From: Bacteroidota bacterium
GTDB taxonomy: Bacteria > Bacteroidota > Bacteroidia > JAHEXY01
Reading direction: 5' to 3'
Length of the DNA stretch: 64,000 bases
Assembly: GCA_023251875.1 (NCBI GenBank)
Contig: JAHEXY010000007.1
Coordinates: 95,780 to 159,779 of the forward strand
This document shows positions 48,407-57,848 of this stretch, in pieces (position 1 is the stretch's first letter; each line of letters starts with the position of its first letter). Under the pieces are notes generated by a model. It was given only the letters and a program-made list of their open reading frames with translations. It was not told the origin of the DNA and made no database searches. The translations under genes and the position numbers were made by a program.

Positions 48407-51400
48407 ATGAAACGAATCCCCAAACTTAAAATTGGTAGTGTAGCATTGCAATTGTTCGTGATAATAATAAGCTTATTTTTCATAAGCCCTTATTCATTTG
48501 CCGCAACTTTTAATGGTGCTACTGTAAATTCTGCACAAACAATTTGTTCAGGAAGCACACCCTCTAAATTAACGCTTTCCATAAGTACTTGCAAAAGCAG
48601 TTCTTCCTATACAATAAGTGCTTATGAATGGCAATCTTCAAATGATAATAGCACCTGGGCAAAGGCTATTGGTGGCTCAGGAGTAACTACAAGCTCATAT
48701 ACTCCACCATCTCTTACAGCAACCAAATATTATCGATGTAAAATAACAGTTACCGGAACTTGTACCGGAATAACGTCTCCATATAATACTGCATCAGTTC
48801 AAATAACGGTAAATAGTGCAACAGCTATTACCTCTAATCCAAGTAATCAAAGCGTTTGTGCAGGAAGCACAGCCACATTTATTGTATTAGCAACAGGTAC
48901 AAGTTTAACCTACCAATGGCAGAGTTGCGCAACTGCAACAGGTACATATTCTTCAATTAGTGGAGCAACCAGCACCAGCTATGCAGTTAACGCTTCACCT
49001 GCAAATAATGGTTATTATTATAAATGCCAGGTAAGCGGAAGTTGTGGTGCTGCTAAAACTTCAAATTATGCTTCACTAACTGTAAATAGTTTACCAAGCA
49101 TTACTTCAAATCCAAGTGATCAATCGGTATGTTTGGGAAGTACAGCTACATTTAGTGTTTCAGCAACGGGTTCCGGTTTAACTTATCAATGGCAAAAAAG
49201 TGGAAGTATCGGCATGACCATTTATAACAATACACCTATAAGTGGTGCAACAAGTTCAAGCTATAGTTTTACCCCATCCCTTGATGATAATAATTTTACG
49301 TACCGTTGCATAGTGAGTAATTCTTGTTCGGCTACATCGAATCCTGCTACACTCAGGGTTTCCTCACCGCTAAACTTTAGTTACACTAGTTCTAAAACTT
49401 CGGCTACATACGATACAAGCCTTTGTTCAGGCGAGTACACTTCTGCAACAATTGATATTACCAATCGTGCCGGTGGTGAAAGCAAAAGTGTTCCGGGTTT
49501 GGAATATAATTATAGTTTATTATCAAGCGACAATGCCTCCGCTTATGCTCGCTCATTTTACAATGAATTTCTTTATTCATGTACCGAAGGATCATACAGT
49601 AAAATTTTACATAGTTTTAAATTAGTTGCGGTATTAAATACAGGAGATGTTTTTAATTATGGAACACAAACTGCTTTTAATGCTTCAGTTCATTTTCTAG
49701 TGGCCGACAAAACTACAGGAGGTAACTTGCTCAATAAAGATATTACACTAAGCATAAATCAAAATACTCCCGAACAAGTATACATAGAAGAATTAGACCC
49801 GTCTATCATAAAATTTTTAGAAGCAGGCGTAACAATACAATCTGTTAGTGTTGCTAATCGCGTACAGGATAACATTCAACTCAAGGTTTATTTTGATGTG
49901 GATTATGGAGTAAATTTGGGTGATGCTGATATTGTAAGCACTACAGCTATAAGTGGTAGCGTAAGTGATAATCCGGTAACATTAAATTGGACGAGCTCAA
50001 GTACAGAAACCATACCCGGATACCAGTTGCAAATTATGCGATTGTTTAACCAAAATTCCGGAACTGATTACCAGGGAACAAGAAATATATATACAACCAT
50101 CGATTGGAGCAAGGCCCTCAATATTGAAACAGAATCTTCAGCAAGCAGCTTAACATTAACATTGGCAGAAGGTAGTGGTTATTATGTTTGGAGAATACGC
50201 CCCATTGGAAATTATTATGAGGGTGGCATTGCCGATAGCCGCAACTGGGGCGCATGGAATGCCGATGCCCCTGCCGATGGAGATCATGTAGATATTACCA
50301 ATGGTGACTCAAAAACATTTAGCCTTACTGCATCTCAACGAAAATATTTATTCTATTACGATCAATTTGATGCCGACAAAAACTGGATTTTTAACCGTGT
50401 TTTTACCGAACAAAATAAAAATGCCGAAGGCATTAGTTATGCCAATGGCTTAGGACAGCTAATTCAAAGCCAGCGAAAATTAAATGAACAAGATTCTATT
50501 CTTGCCGGTGAATCTATTTATGATAATGTGGGAAGGCCTGCCATTCAAACCATGACAGCTCCTGTTAATCAAAATAGTCTTGGCTTTATTGAAAAGCTAG
50601 TGAGAAATGAAGGTGATAGTTTATATGGAACTTATAATTTCGATTCCGATAAACGAAAAGCAGCCTTACGCTATCCAATTTGTTTACCTGTTTATGAAGG
50701 AAATACTGCTCCTCAATGGGAGCATCCCGATTCCATGTATGGAGCAATAAGTAAATTTTATTCCGATTCAAATCCTGATATCAATATACCAAGTGCAGGT
50801 TTTTATCCCTTTGCACGTACGCTTTACCACAAAGACGGAAGAGTAAAAAAACAAACCCTTTTTGGTGATGAACATAAATTGGGATTGTATGATGAAACCT
50901 ATATTGCAGGAGGTATGCAACGTGCTATTCGTACGTATTATTCTGCCGTTAGTGATTCTGAATTACTAGCTGTTTTTGGCAACGAAACTCCTGCCGATAC
51001 CAATATTTATAAAATTACCCGTGTTGACCCCAATGAAATGCCAAGCATAGAATATAAATCTGTTGGTGGACAAACTCTTGCTACTTGCTTAATCAATACC
51101 GGTGATCATCCTTTATTACAAGATATAAGCGAAAACCGTGATACCATCTATAAAGAAATAAAAGGCCAGGTTGAAAAAGAGCCGGGTGTTTTTGTAAAAG
51201 AACAGGTGATTAATTTTTCTGATCCTACTGTACAAATTAATATTGATTACAATCTTACTAAAGATGATTTTGATGCCAATTGTATTGACTATTGCAATAC
51301 CTGCGACTATCATGTGGAGCTTTATATTATCAGAGAAGAAACCGATACAAAAATATGGGGATCTGAAATAGACATAAATCCATTTTTATATGATGTGGCA

Positions 51401-54400
51401 GACAATGCAACAGATGCAAATGGAGAACTTACAGGTATTAATCCTAATGACCCATCGATTGTTTCGGCAGATCGTTGTCTTACTATTATATATGATCCCG
51501 AAGCTTCTCAAGGCAATGATGATAATGTTACCGATAGTGAAATTTGCAACGCCCAAATTTTTTGGGATAATAGCGAAATGGTAATTATGCTATCCGATCC
51601 CGGAAATTACCGCATAGGCCGTAAAATATATACTGGAGAATATAGGGATTATGAAGATACTACCATTGCTAATTTATTAGATGTAGAAGCTGAAAAATTT
51701 GATGATTTAATGTCTTATGTTGATACAGCTCAGGAATCACCTTCATTAACTAATTTTTATTCTTATATCAATAATTTATCCTCAGGCTCATCTTCTATAT
51801 GCGATGAAAATAGAAGAACATTTAATATTACCGGAAGAACCAATATTCTTGAAAGTTTAGGCTCAGGATCCAGTAAAGGAGATGGTACTGCGGCTTCTCC
51901 AACAAATGATGGTGTATGGCTTGTATCAAAAGTACAAGATGATGTATACGATACCATTTACACACTTGCCTCAAGCTGTATGGAAATTCAAGTACCTTAT
52001 ATTGATTGCAATTTTAATCCGGCTGATTTAATTAAAGTAACCGAAGATCAAGTAAGCTCACCTGAAGATTGGGAGCAAAACTTATTTGCTGCAAATAAGG
52101 ATGAAAATGGAGTGGGTTATTATTATGATTTTGAGGGAATGCTTACCGAAATGTGGGGAAGCGAAGATGATCCAAATATTCCTGAAGGAGTAGTGGAGAA
52201 ACAAAGTGATAATCTTTTAACAGATGCTTCAGGTACAACATTAGGCTCAAATTTATATCAGTATTTTTTTGATAAAAATGGAGAGGCTAAATATTCAATA
52301 AATATGACAGCTCGTACTGCCGAATTAACTTTAACAAATGATGCATCAAATTATGATGATTATGATGAAAGTATTGATGGGTATCAGGATGTGAGAAATT
52401 TAATGATCAATAGTGATGGAGACTCTGATGAAAGTAACGATATTTCTTTTCCAGATTATTTTTTATGGAATAGCGTAACCGGAGAACCAATTTTTTCTTT
52501 AAATATAATGAATGGAGATAATGAGGTTGTAAACATAGTTCTAACAATTGATGAATTAGGCTTACGCGACCAATGTAGTACTATTAGCGTTTGGGATGCT
52601 GATGAAGGAACTTCATATAATAATTTTTCTGCTCTCAATTTTCAAACTTATGTACAAGCTATTGCTGATAAATTAACAGAGTATGGAATCACAAATACCG
52701 GATTAGGTACTCCTGATTATGACTCAGGAGATAGGCATGATGATATCCTCAATATATCAATTGGTAATTTAACCATAACAAATTTTAGTTTTGAAATAAA
52801 TGGTATTCAGTATGATTTGAATCCGGATTTAGAGATTAGTTTTTCTCAAGCCTCCACTTCTAATTTAATAGCGTTTTCCCAAAATTCTGAATTTTATATT
52901 AATGATGATAATTCAGCAGCCTTTGCAACAAGCAACGGAGCCTTTAACACCATGATCATGCACATGCTTAATGAAAAAGTGCAAACTGCCACTGGTGAAG
53001 ATTCCAGTCTTTATGAGTCATACGATCTTTACCTAATATGGGAACAAATGGTTCGCTCATGGCCCGATTTTTATTACAGTCGCGGCAGCTCTACAATGCC
53101 CAGCGGCCGTGATGCATTGGAAGAGTTTGTTGAATTAGCCGGTGAAAGATATACGGGTTTTAGTAATCATGCGTATGGAGTGGGTGATGAGAATGCATTT
53201 TTAAATGATGAAAACGGAGGTATGTTAGGAGGAATGCTTGACGATGAAGATTATCATTATATTGATTATGGTTATGGTTATTTAGAATATGCGTATAAAT
53301 CTTTCCCTTATGATATTGAAGAAGATGAATGGAATGTTAATTGTGCAACTACCTATGGAGTGTATCCGCTATCTCCAATAAGTGATTGGACAAACCCACC
53401 TTCAGTTACTGCAGTTGATGACCAAGGAGAAATAATCCCTGATAGTATAGTAGAAATATGGAGTACTGATGAATGTAGAGAAAATGCATGGTATAATTCC
53501 TTTACAACTAGTATTAATGCCGATGATCCCGCATACCCTGACACCTCTAATTGTAATATCTGGAAACAATTATACGGCTGTTTAAATTCCGAATATTCTG
53601 CTACTACAACTACGGCTATGCTTGATGCAAGTTATGATAGCGCTTATGTTTCAAGAGCTAGAACTACAGACGAATCGGGTGTAAGCCAAATGGCATACTG
53701 GATAACTGAACGAGCAAAAGATGTTGCCTATAAGCGTTTGCAAGGTATAAGTTCCAAAATATATGACTTATATCCCGGCCGGGTAAATAAAAAAGCAGAG
53801 GTTGAACTATCGGCTATGCAATATATAGATGAAAAGCTAATTCCATATATTACAGTTAATCCTGTTTATGATCCAACTGATGGTACTAAAGTTCTTAAAC
53901 TTGGAAAAAATGAAGAAATAGAATTTATTGGTAAAATACATTCCAGCGCCATTGATGTTTCTGCTAGTTCAGAAGAAGGAAAAGAATATGTAGCTATACA
54001 AACATTTAGCTTCCCTCAGGTTGCTCATAAATACCTTAATTTTTATTTACGAAATAAAACTACAGTTACAAATACTGAAATTGAAAATGTATTAACCAAA
54101 GCACTTGAACGATCAAACATATCAGCTAATGATATTTCTTCTTATAGACTTGATGCTTTAATTAACAATCTGTCTTTTTCTTGCTCTAATTCTTCAAATA
54201 TACATAACAGAGAAACAGCTGAAAATACAGCAAGTGTAATCAGCTTTACACTCAATTCAGATAATAAAATCGTATTGAATTATGGTAATAATTCCGATGA
54301 AATTCTTGACCTTTCTACTTTAACAGGCTTGGATAAAAATGTTACTTCCTTGCCTTATTTCTCCGGTTTCGGTTCTAATTTCGCAATTGAACCTACTATC

Positions 54401-57400
54401 GCTAAAACCTTGCATCTAAAATCATGCGATGAAAGAAATTATACTTACTTAACCAATCTTATCAATTACCAATTGGCCGAAAATAAAGATTGCCGCTTAA
54501 GCAATTCAATGGCTGAATACGATAGGCAATGTACACGCAAAGCCAATATAAAAGATGAATTAGTAATTTCTTACAGCATAGATTACCACCACTACACTTT
54601 ATTTTATTATGATATGGCAGGTAATCTGGTTAAAACGGTTCCTCCTGCAGGTGTTGATATGTTTCAATCCGTTGATGGTTCTAACCCATCGCGTAATGAT
54701 GTAAAAAACCATACCCTGCTTACCAAATATAAATACAATTCATTGGGACAACGCACTTATGAAGAATCCCCTGATGGCGGCATCAAACAATTTTGGTACA
54801 ACAGCATTGGCCAATTGCGTTTTTCACAAAATGCACAACAAGCCCAAGATGGTAAATATGCTTATCTCAAATATGATGAGCTGGGAAGAATAATTGAAAG
54901 TGGTATAAGCACACAAAGTGTTAGTGGTATTGACAATTTTACAACTCAGGTTGATGTTCAGGAATTTCCAAATAGTACAGCTATGGATGGAACAGCAAGC
55001 ACTTTTCTTTCAGAACAAAACTATACCGTATACACTACCGCAGCTAGTAACGGAACATATATAGACGGAACTACCGAACAAGAAAATATTTTAAATCGGA
55101 TAAGTTATACCTATACTTCTACTAACATACGAACCATTTACAGCTACGATTCGCATGGCAATGTAAAATGGATAAAAAGTGTATTAGATAATTTTGCGCC
55201 AAAATACATGAAGTACGAATATGATTTAATTACCGGAAAAGTAACTGAAGTAAAATACAACGAAGGTATGCAAGATCAATTCTTTCATCGCTATACCTAT
55301 GATTCTGATAATAGAATAAAGGCTGTTGAAACTTCTCGTGATGGCGTTATTTGGGATGTTGATGCCCATTATGAATACTATGCGTATGGCCCGCTTAAAC
55401 GCTTATCCATTGGTAATGATAATGTGCAAGGGCTTGATTACGTATGGACAATAAATGGATGGCTAAAAGCAGTAAATCACCAAAGTTTAGATCCTGAAAA
55501 TGACCCGGGCCACGATGGTGCCGATGGTAGTACATACGGAAGAGATGTATTTGGATATACACTAGGTTATTTTGATGGAGATTTTAAGCGTGGAATAAAT
55601 AATGATGGTAATGATGCAAATGGTTTAGATGAGTTCTCTGCTTTCAATTCTGAATACAGTGATCCGAGTTCTGAATATTTTAGCACGGGTAAAATGCAAC
55701 AATCACCTTATTTATTTACAAATTCTGATCCTACAGGATCAAGCACAGGTATTGAAGATTATCAAAAAGTGGATCAATACCGTCCCTTATTTAACGGAAC
55801 AATTACCAGCATTGTAAATGGAACTGCAAGTACCAATGGCGGATTTACAATTTATGATAATAAGGTTACTGCCTACAAATGTAAATACGATGAGTTGTAC
55901 CGTTTGGTTGAAACCACTTTCGATTATTATGATGAAGCAAATAACAAATGGGCTGATGTAAATAATACGGGTAATCCAATTGCACAACCTAACGGTATTG
56001 ATATTTTTGCAAATACTTCAACAGTATATAAAACAAAATACGCTTATGATGCCATGGGTAATATTGATAGCCTTGTGCGCTTTGATGGCAACGGAAATTA
56101 CATGGATACATTATTCTATACATATAATACGGATGCCAATGGCAATAAATTAAATACACTAAATCATATTGATGAATTTGAACCTACTATTGGCATAACT
56201 ACCGATTTAGAAGATCAAGATGAAGATAATTATTTATACGACCTCAATGGACAGCTTACGCAAGATGAAAAAGAAGGCATTACCAATATTAACTGGAATG
56301 CTGCCGGCTTGGTATCGCGAGTTGAAAAAAATAATGATGTAGATGCCGATGCAGATATTGTTATTGAATTTACCTATGATGCCATGAATAACAGAGTAGT
56401 GAAAAAAGTAACAACTGAAGGCAATGAAATAATAACACATTATGTTCGTGATGCAACAGGTAATGTAATGGGCGTGTATGAAACTACAAATGCAGAAACA
56501 GCTGATGCTACTACAACATTTAAAGAAGCCTCCATTTATGCAGGTAGTAGAATGGGAATGTCAACACCTAATTTAGCGCTTAGCTCCTCTTCTGATAACG
56601 ATGCCTATACGTCAAGCGACAATAAATATACAAGAACACTTGGTGAAAAATCCTATGAGTTAAGCGATCATTTAGGAAACGTAAGAGCTGTGGTAAGCGA
56701 TGTAAAAAATCCGGATGATAATACAACTATTGCAGATCTTCAATCAGCAACAGATTATTACCCTTATGGTATGGCCATGCCGGGCCGTGATTATAGCAGC
56801 AGTGATTACCGCTACGGCTACCAGGGCAAAGAAAAAGATAATGAACTAAAAGGAAATGGTAACAGCTATGACTTTGGTGCCCGTTTGCTTGATCCCAGAG
56901 TGGGAAGATGGTTGAGTTTGGATCCGTTAGCGGAGAAATATCTGGATCAAAGTCCTTATATAAGTATGGATGATAATCCTATTTGTTTAACAGATCCAAC
57001 CGGAATGGGAACAAAAGAACAAAATAATGAAACAGTTATTACTTTCATGAAAGTGGTTGGAGAATCTGCGCATATTGCTTTAGAAATCTTGGAGGCAGAT
57101 GGTGCTCATATGTCACATGTTGTAATGAAATTTGGAACTGGTGCCGCAGTAGGGGTATTAGTTGTTGATGCTGTACAAATAGCGACAAACCCCGAGCCAA
57201 ATCATGGCACGAATGTAAGAGGTGCTGGTGTTGGAGCTGCTGGACTTGGACTGTTGATTGGCGGATCAGTAGCACCTCCTGTCGCTTTTGCTGCCCTATT
57301 AACTTCAATTTATGGAGAACATATGGAAGAGCTAGAGAAAGAAAGACAAATGGAGTATAGTGAAAAAATGGAAAAAATGGATGAGGAACTGGAACAACTG

Positions 57401-57664
57401 GAAGATTTAATGAGAGCAGCAAAAACATTGATAAATGGAGTAAATGCTGATTATGAAGCAAAAATGGCTGTTTTAGATAAAGAAGCACATACTCGCGATA
57501 AATGGGGAGATGCCGCTATGTTTACTGATGAGCAAATGAATTACTGGAGCGCAGATATTGATAAAAGAAGGAAGGAGGTAAAAAAAGAGCGTGAAGAAAG
57601 AATAGAAAAAATATGGGAAGCTGCAGGTGAAGAAGCCGAAAAGATTAATAAAGAAGAAGAGTAA
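48407..57664 (+). CDS. RHS-block protein C: Ig-like front, RHS core and unique C-terminal tip
   Basis: This 3085-aa exported protein has a signal peptide (VALQLFVIIISLFFISPYSFA). Three Ig-like repeats follow (SNPSNQSVCAGSTATF, SNPSDQSVCLGSTATF; about 30-310), then a large shell region. YD/RHS repeats run from about 2065 (YYDMAGNLVKTVPPAG, YKYNSLGQRTYEESPDGG, LKYDELGRIIESG), and the RHS core closes with HLGNVRAVVSD ... YGYQGKEKDNE ... GARLLDPRVGRWLSLDPLAEKYLDQSPY ... TDPTGM (about 2750-2866). The last 219 residues are a unique tip with two Gly/Ala-rich hydrophobic segments (about 2905-2960) and a highly charged coiled coil. The tip suggests a membrane-active effector, with no obvious immunity gene. 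Confidence 0.8.
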   Translation: MKRIPKLKIGSVALQLFVIIISLFFISPYSFAATFNGATVNSAQTICSGSTPSKLTLSISTCKSSSSYTISAYEWQSSNDNSTWAKAIGGSGVTTSSYTPPSLTATKYYRCKITVTGTCTGITSPYNTASVQITVNSATAITSNPSNQSVCAGSTATFIVLATGTSLTYQWQSCATATGTYSSISGATSTSYAVNASPANNGYYYKCQVSGSCGAAKTSNYASLTVNSLPSITSNPSDQSVCLGSTATFSVSATGSGLTYQWQKSGSIGMTIYNNTPISGATSSSYSFTPSLDDNNFTYRCIVSNSCSATSNPATLRVSSPLNFSYTSSKTSATYDTSLCSGEYTSATIDITNRAGGESKSVPGLEYNYSLLSSDNASAYARSFYNEFLYSCTEGSYSKILHSFKLVAVLNTGDVFNYGTQTAFNASVHFLVADKTTGGNLLNKDITLSINQNTPEQVYIEELDPSIIKFLEAGVTIQSVSVANRVQDNIQLKVYFDVDYGVNLGDADIVSTTAISGSVSDNPVTLNWTSSSTETIPGYQLQIMRLFNQNSGTDYQGTRNIYTTIDWSKALNIETESSASSLTLTLAEGSGYYVWRIRPIGNYYEGGIADSRNWGAWNADAPADGDHVDITNGDSKTFSLTASQRKYLFYYDQFDADKNWIFNRVFTEQNKNAEGISYANGLGQLIQSQRKLNEQDSILAGESIYDNVGRPAIQTMTAPVNQNSLGFIEKLVRNEGDSLYGTYNFDSDKRKAALRYPICLPVYEGNTAPQWEHPDSMYGAISKFYSDSNPDINIPSAGFYPFARTLYHKDGRVKKQTLFGDEHKLGLYDETYIAGGMQRAIRTYYSAVSDSELLAVFGNETPADTNIYKITRVDPNEMPSIEYKSVGGQTLATCLINTGDHPLLQDISENRDTIYKEIKGQVEKEPGVFVKEQVINFSDPTVQINIDYNLTKDDFDANCIDYCNTCDYHVELYIIREETDTKIWGSEIDINPFLYDVADNATDANGELTGINPNDPSIVSADRCLTIIYDPEASQGNDDNVTDSEICNAQIFWDNSEMVIMLSDPGNYRIGRKIYTGEYRDYEDTTIANLLDVEAEKFDDLMSYVDTAQESPSLTNFYSYINNLSSGSSSICDENRRTFNITGRTNILESLGSGSSKGDGTAASPTNDGVWLVSKVQDDVYDTIYTLASSCMEIQVPYIDCNFNPADLIKVTEDQVSSPEDWEQNLFAANKDENGVGYYYDFEGMLTEMWGSEDDPNIPEGVVEKQSDNLLTDASGTTLGSNLYQYFFDKNGEAKYSINMTARTAELTLTNDASNYDDYDESIDGYQDVRNLMINSDGDSDESNDISFPDYFLWNSVTGEPIFSLNIMNGDNEVVNIVLTIDELGLRDQCSTISVWDADEGTSYNNFSALNFQTYVQAIADKLTEYGITNTGLGTPDYDSGDRHDDILNISIGNLTITNFSFEINGIQYDLNPDLEISFSQASTSNLIAFSQNSEFYINDDNSAAFATSNGAFNTMIMHMLNEKVQTATGEDSSLYESYDLYLIWEQMVRSWPDFYYSRGSSTMPSGRDALEEFVELAGERYTGFSNHAYGVGDENAFLNDENGGMLGGMLDDEDYHYIDYGYGYLEYAYKSFPYDIEEDEWNVNCATTYGVYPLSPISDWTNPPSVTAVDDQGEIIPDSIVEIWSTDECRENAWYNSFTTSINADDPAYPDTSNCNIWKQLYGCLNSEYSATTTTAMLDASYDSAYVSRARTTDESGVSQMAYWITERAKDVAYKRLQGISSKIYDLYPGRVNKKAEVELSAMQYIDEKLIPYITVNPVYDPTDGTKVLKLGKNEEIEFIGKIHSSAIDVSASSEEGKEYVAIQTFSFPQVAHKYLNFYLRNKTTVTNTEIENVLTKALERSNISANDISSYRLDALINNLSFSCSNSSNIHNRETAENTASVISFTLNSDNKIVLNYGNNSDEILDLSTLTGLDKNVTSLPYFSGFGSNFAIEPTIAKTLHLKSCDERNYTYLTNLINYQLAENKDCRLSNSMAEYDRQCTRKANIKDELVISYSIDYHHYTLFYYDMAGNLVKTVPPAGVDMFQSVDGSNPSRNDVKNHTLLTKYKYNSLGQRTYEESPDGGIKQFWYNSIGQLRFSQNAQQAQDGKYAYLKYDELGRIIESGISTQSVSGIDNFTTQVDVQEFPNSTAMDGTASTFLSEQNYTVYTTAASNGTYIDGTTEQENILNRISYTYTSTNIRTIYSYDSHGNVKWIKSVLDNFAPKYMKYEYDLITGKVTEVKYNEGMQDQFFHRYTYDSDNRIKAVETSRDGVIWDVDAHYEYYAYGPLKRLSIGNDNVQGLDYVWTINGWLKAVNHQSLDPENDPGHDGADGSTYGRDVFGYTLGYFDGDFKRGINNDGNDANGLDEFSAFNSEYSDPSSEYFSTGKMQQSPYLFTNSDPTGSSTGIEDYQKVDQYRPLFNGTITSIVNGTASTNGGFTIYDNKVTAYKCKYDELYRLVETTFDYYDEANNKWADVNNTGNPIAQPNGIDIFANTSTVYKTKYAYDAMGNIDSLVRFDGNGNYMDTLFYTYNTDANGNKLNTLNHIDEFEPTIGITTDLEDQDEDNYLYDLNGQLTQDEKEGITNINWNAAGLVSRVEKNNDVDADADIVIEFTYDAMNNRVVKKVTTEGNEIITHYVRDATGNVMGVYETTNAETADATTTFKEASIYAGSRMGMSTPNLALSSSSDNDAYTSSDNKYTRTLGEKSYELSDHLGNVRAVVSDVKNPDDNTTIADLQSATDYYPYGMAMPGRDYSSSDYRYGYQGKEKDNELKGNGNSYDFGARLLDPRVGRWLSLDPLAEKYLDQSPYISMDDNPICLTDPTGMGTKEQNNETVITFMKVVGESAHIALEILEADGAHMSHVVMKFGTGAAVGVLVVDAVQIATNPEPNHGTNVRGAGVGAAGLGLLIGGSVAPPVAFAALLTSIYGEHMEELEKERQMEYSEKMEKMDEELEQLEDLMRAAKTLINGVNADYEAKMAVLDKEAHTRDKWGDAAMFTDEQMNYWSADIDKRRKEVKKEREERIEKIWEAAGEEAEKINKEEE

Positions 57665-57676
57665 ACTTCTCCTGAT

Positions 57677-57767
57677 GGTTTGGATGTGCGACATTGCCGG
57701 TTTGGATTTTGTGTGATGGCATTGAGCGAAGCTAATCCAAACCTTATAAAATCGGATTTGTAATCCG
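57677..57767. repeat. Hairpin repeat module after gene C, copy 1
   Basis: GGTTTGGATT (57699-57708) pairs perfectly with AATCCAAACC (57734-57743). CGGATT-TGT-AATCCG (57753-57767) follows. GGTTTGGAT also occurs at 57677. Related modules lie after genes D and before E. Confidence 0.75.
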
Positions 57768-57780
57768 AAAAATATTCTAC

Positions 57781-57813
57781 AGCTTTTCCAAAGTTTAAAA
57801 CTTTGGAAAAGCT
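57781..57813. repeat. Perfect 16-bp palindrome before gene D
   Basis: AGCTTTTCCAAAGTTT (57781-57796) and AAACTTTGGAAAAGCT (57798-57813) pair perfectly around one base. It resembles the palindrome at 1037-1070 in design and sequence. It may act as a terminator between C and D. Confidence 0.7.
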
Positions 57814-57848
57814 TATATGTAGAACAAAAATTTAAAAAAATAATAATA

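Noticed and set aside
57045..57488. 147-codon minus-strand frame inside gene C
   Set aside because: It is antisense to the tip of C, rich in Leu/His/Gln from the coiled-coil codons and without any start context or family pattern.
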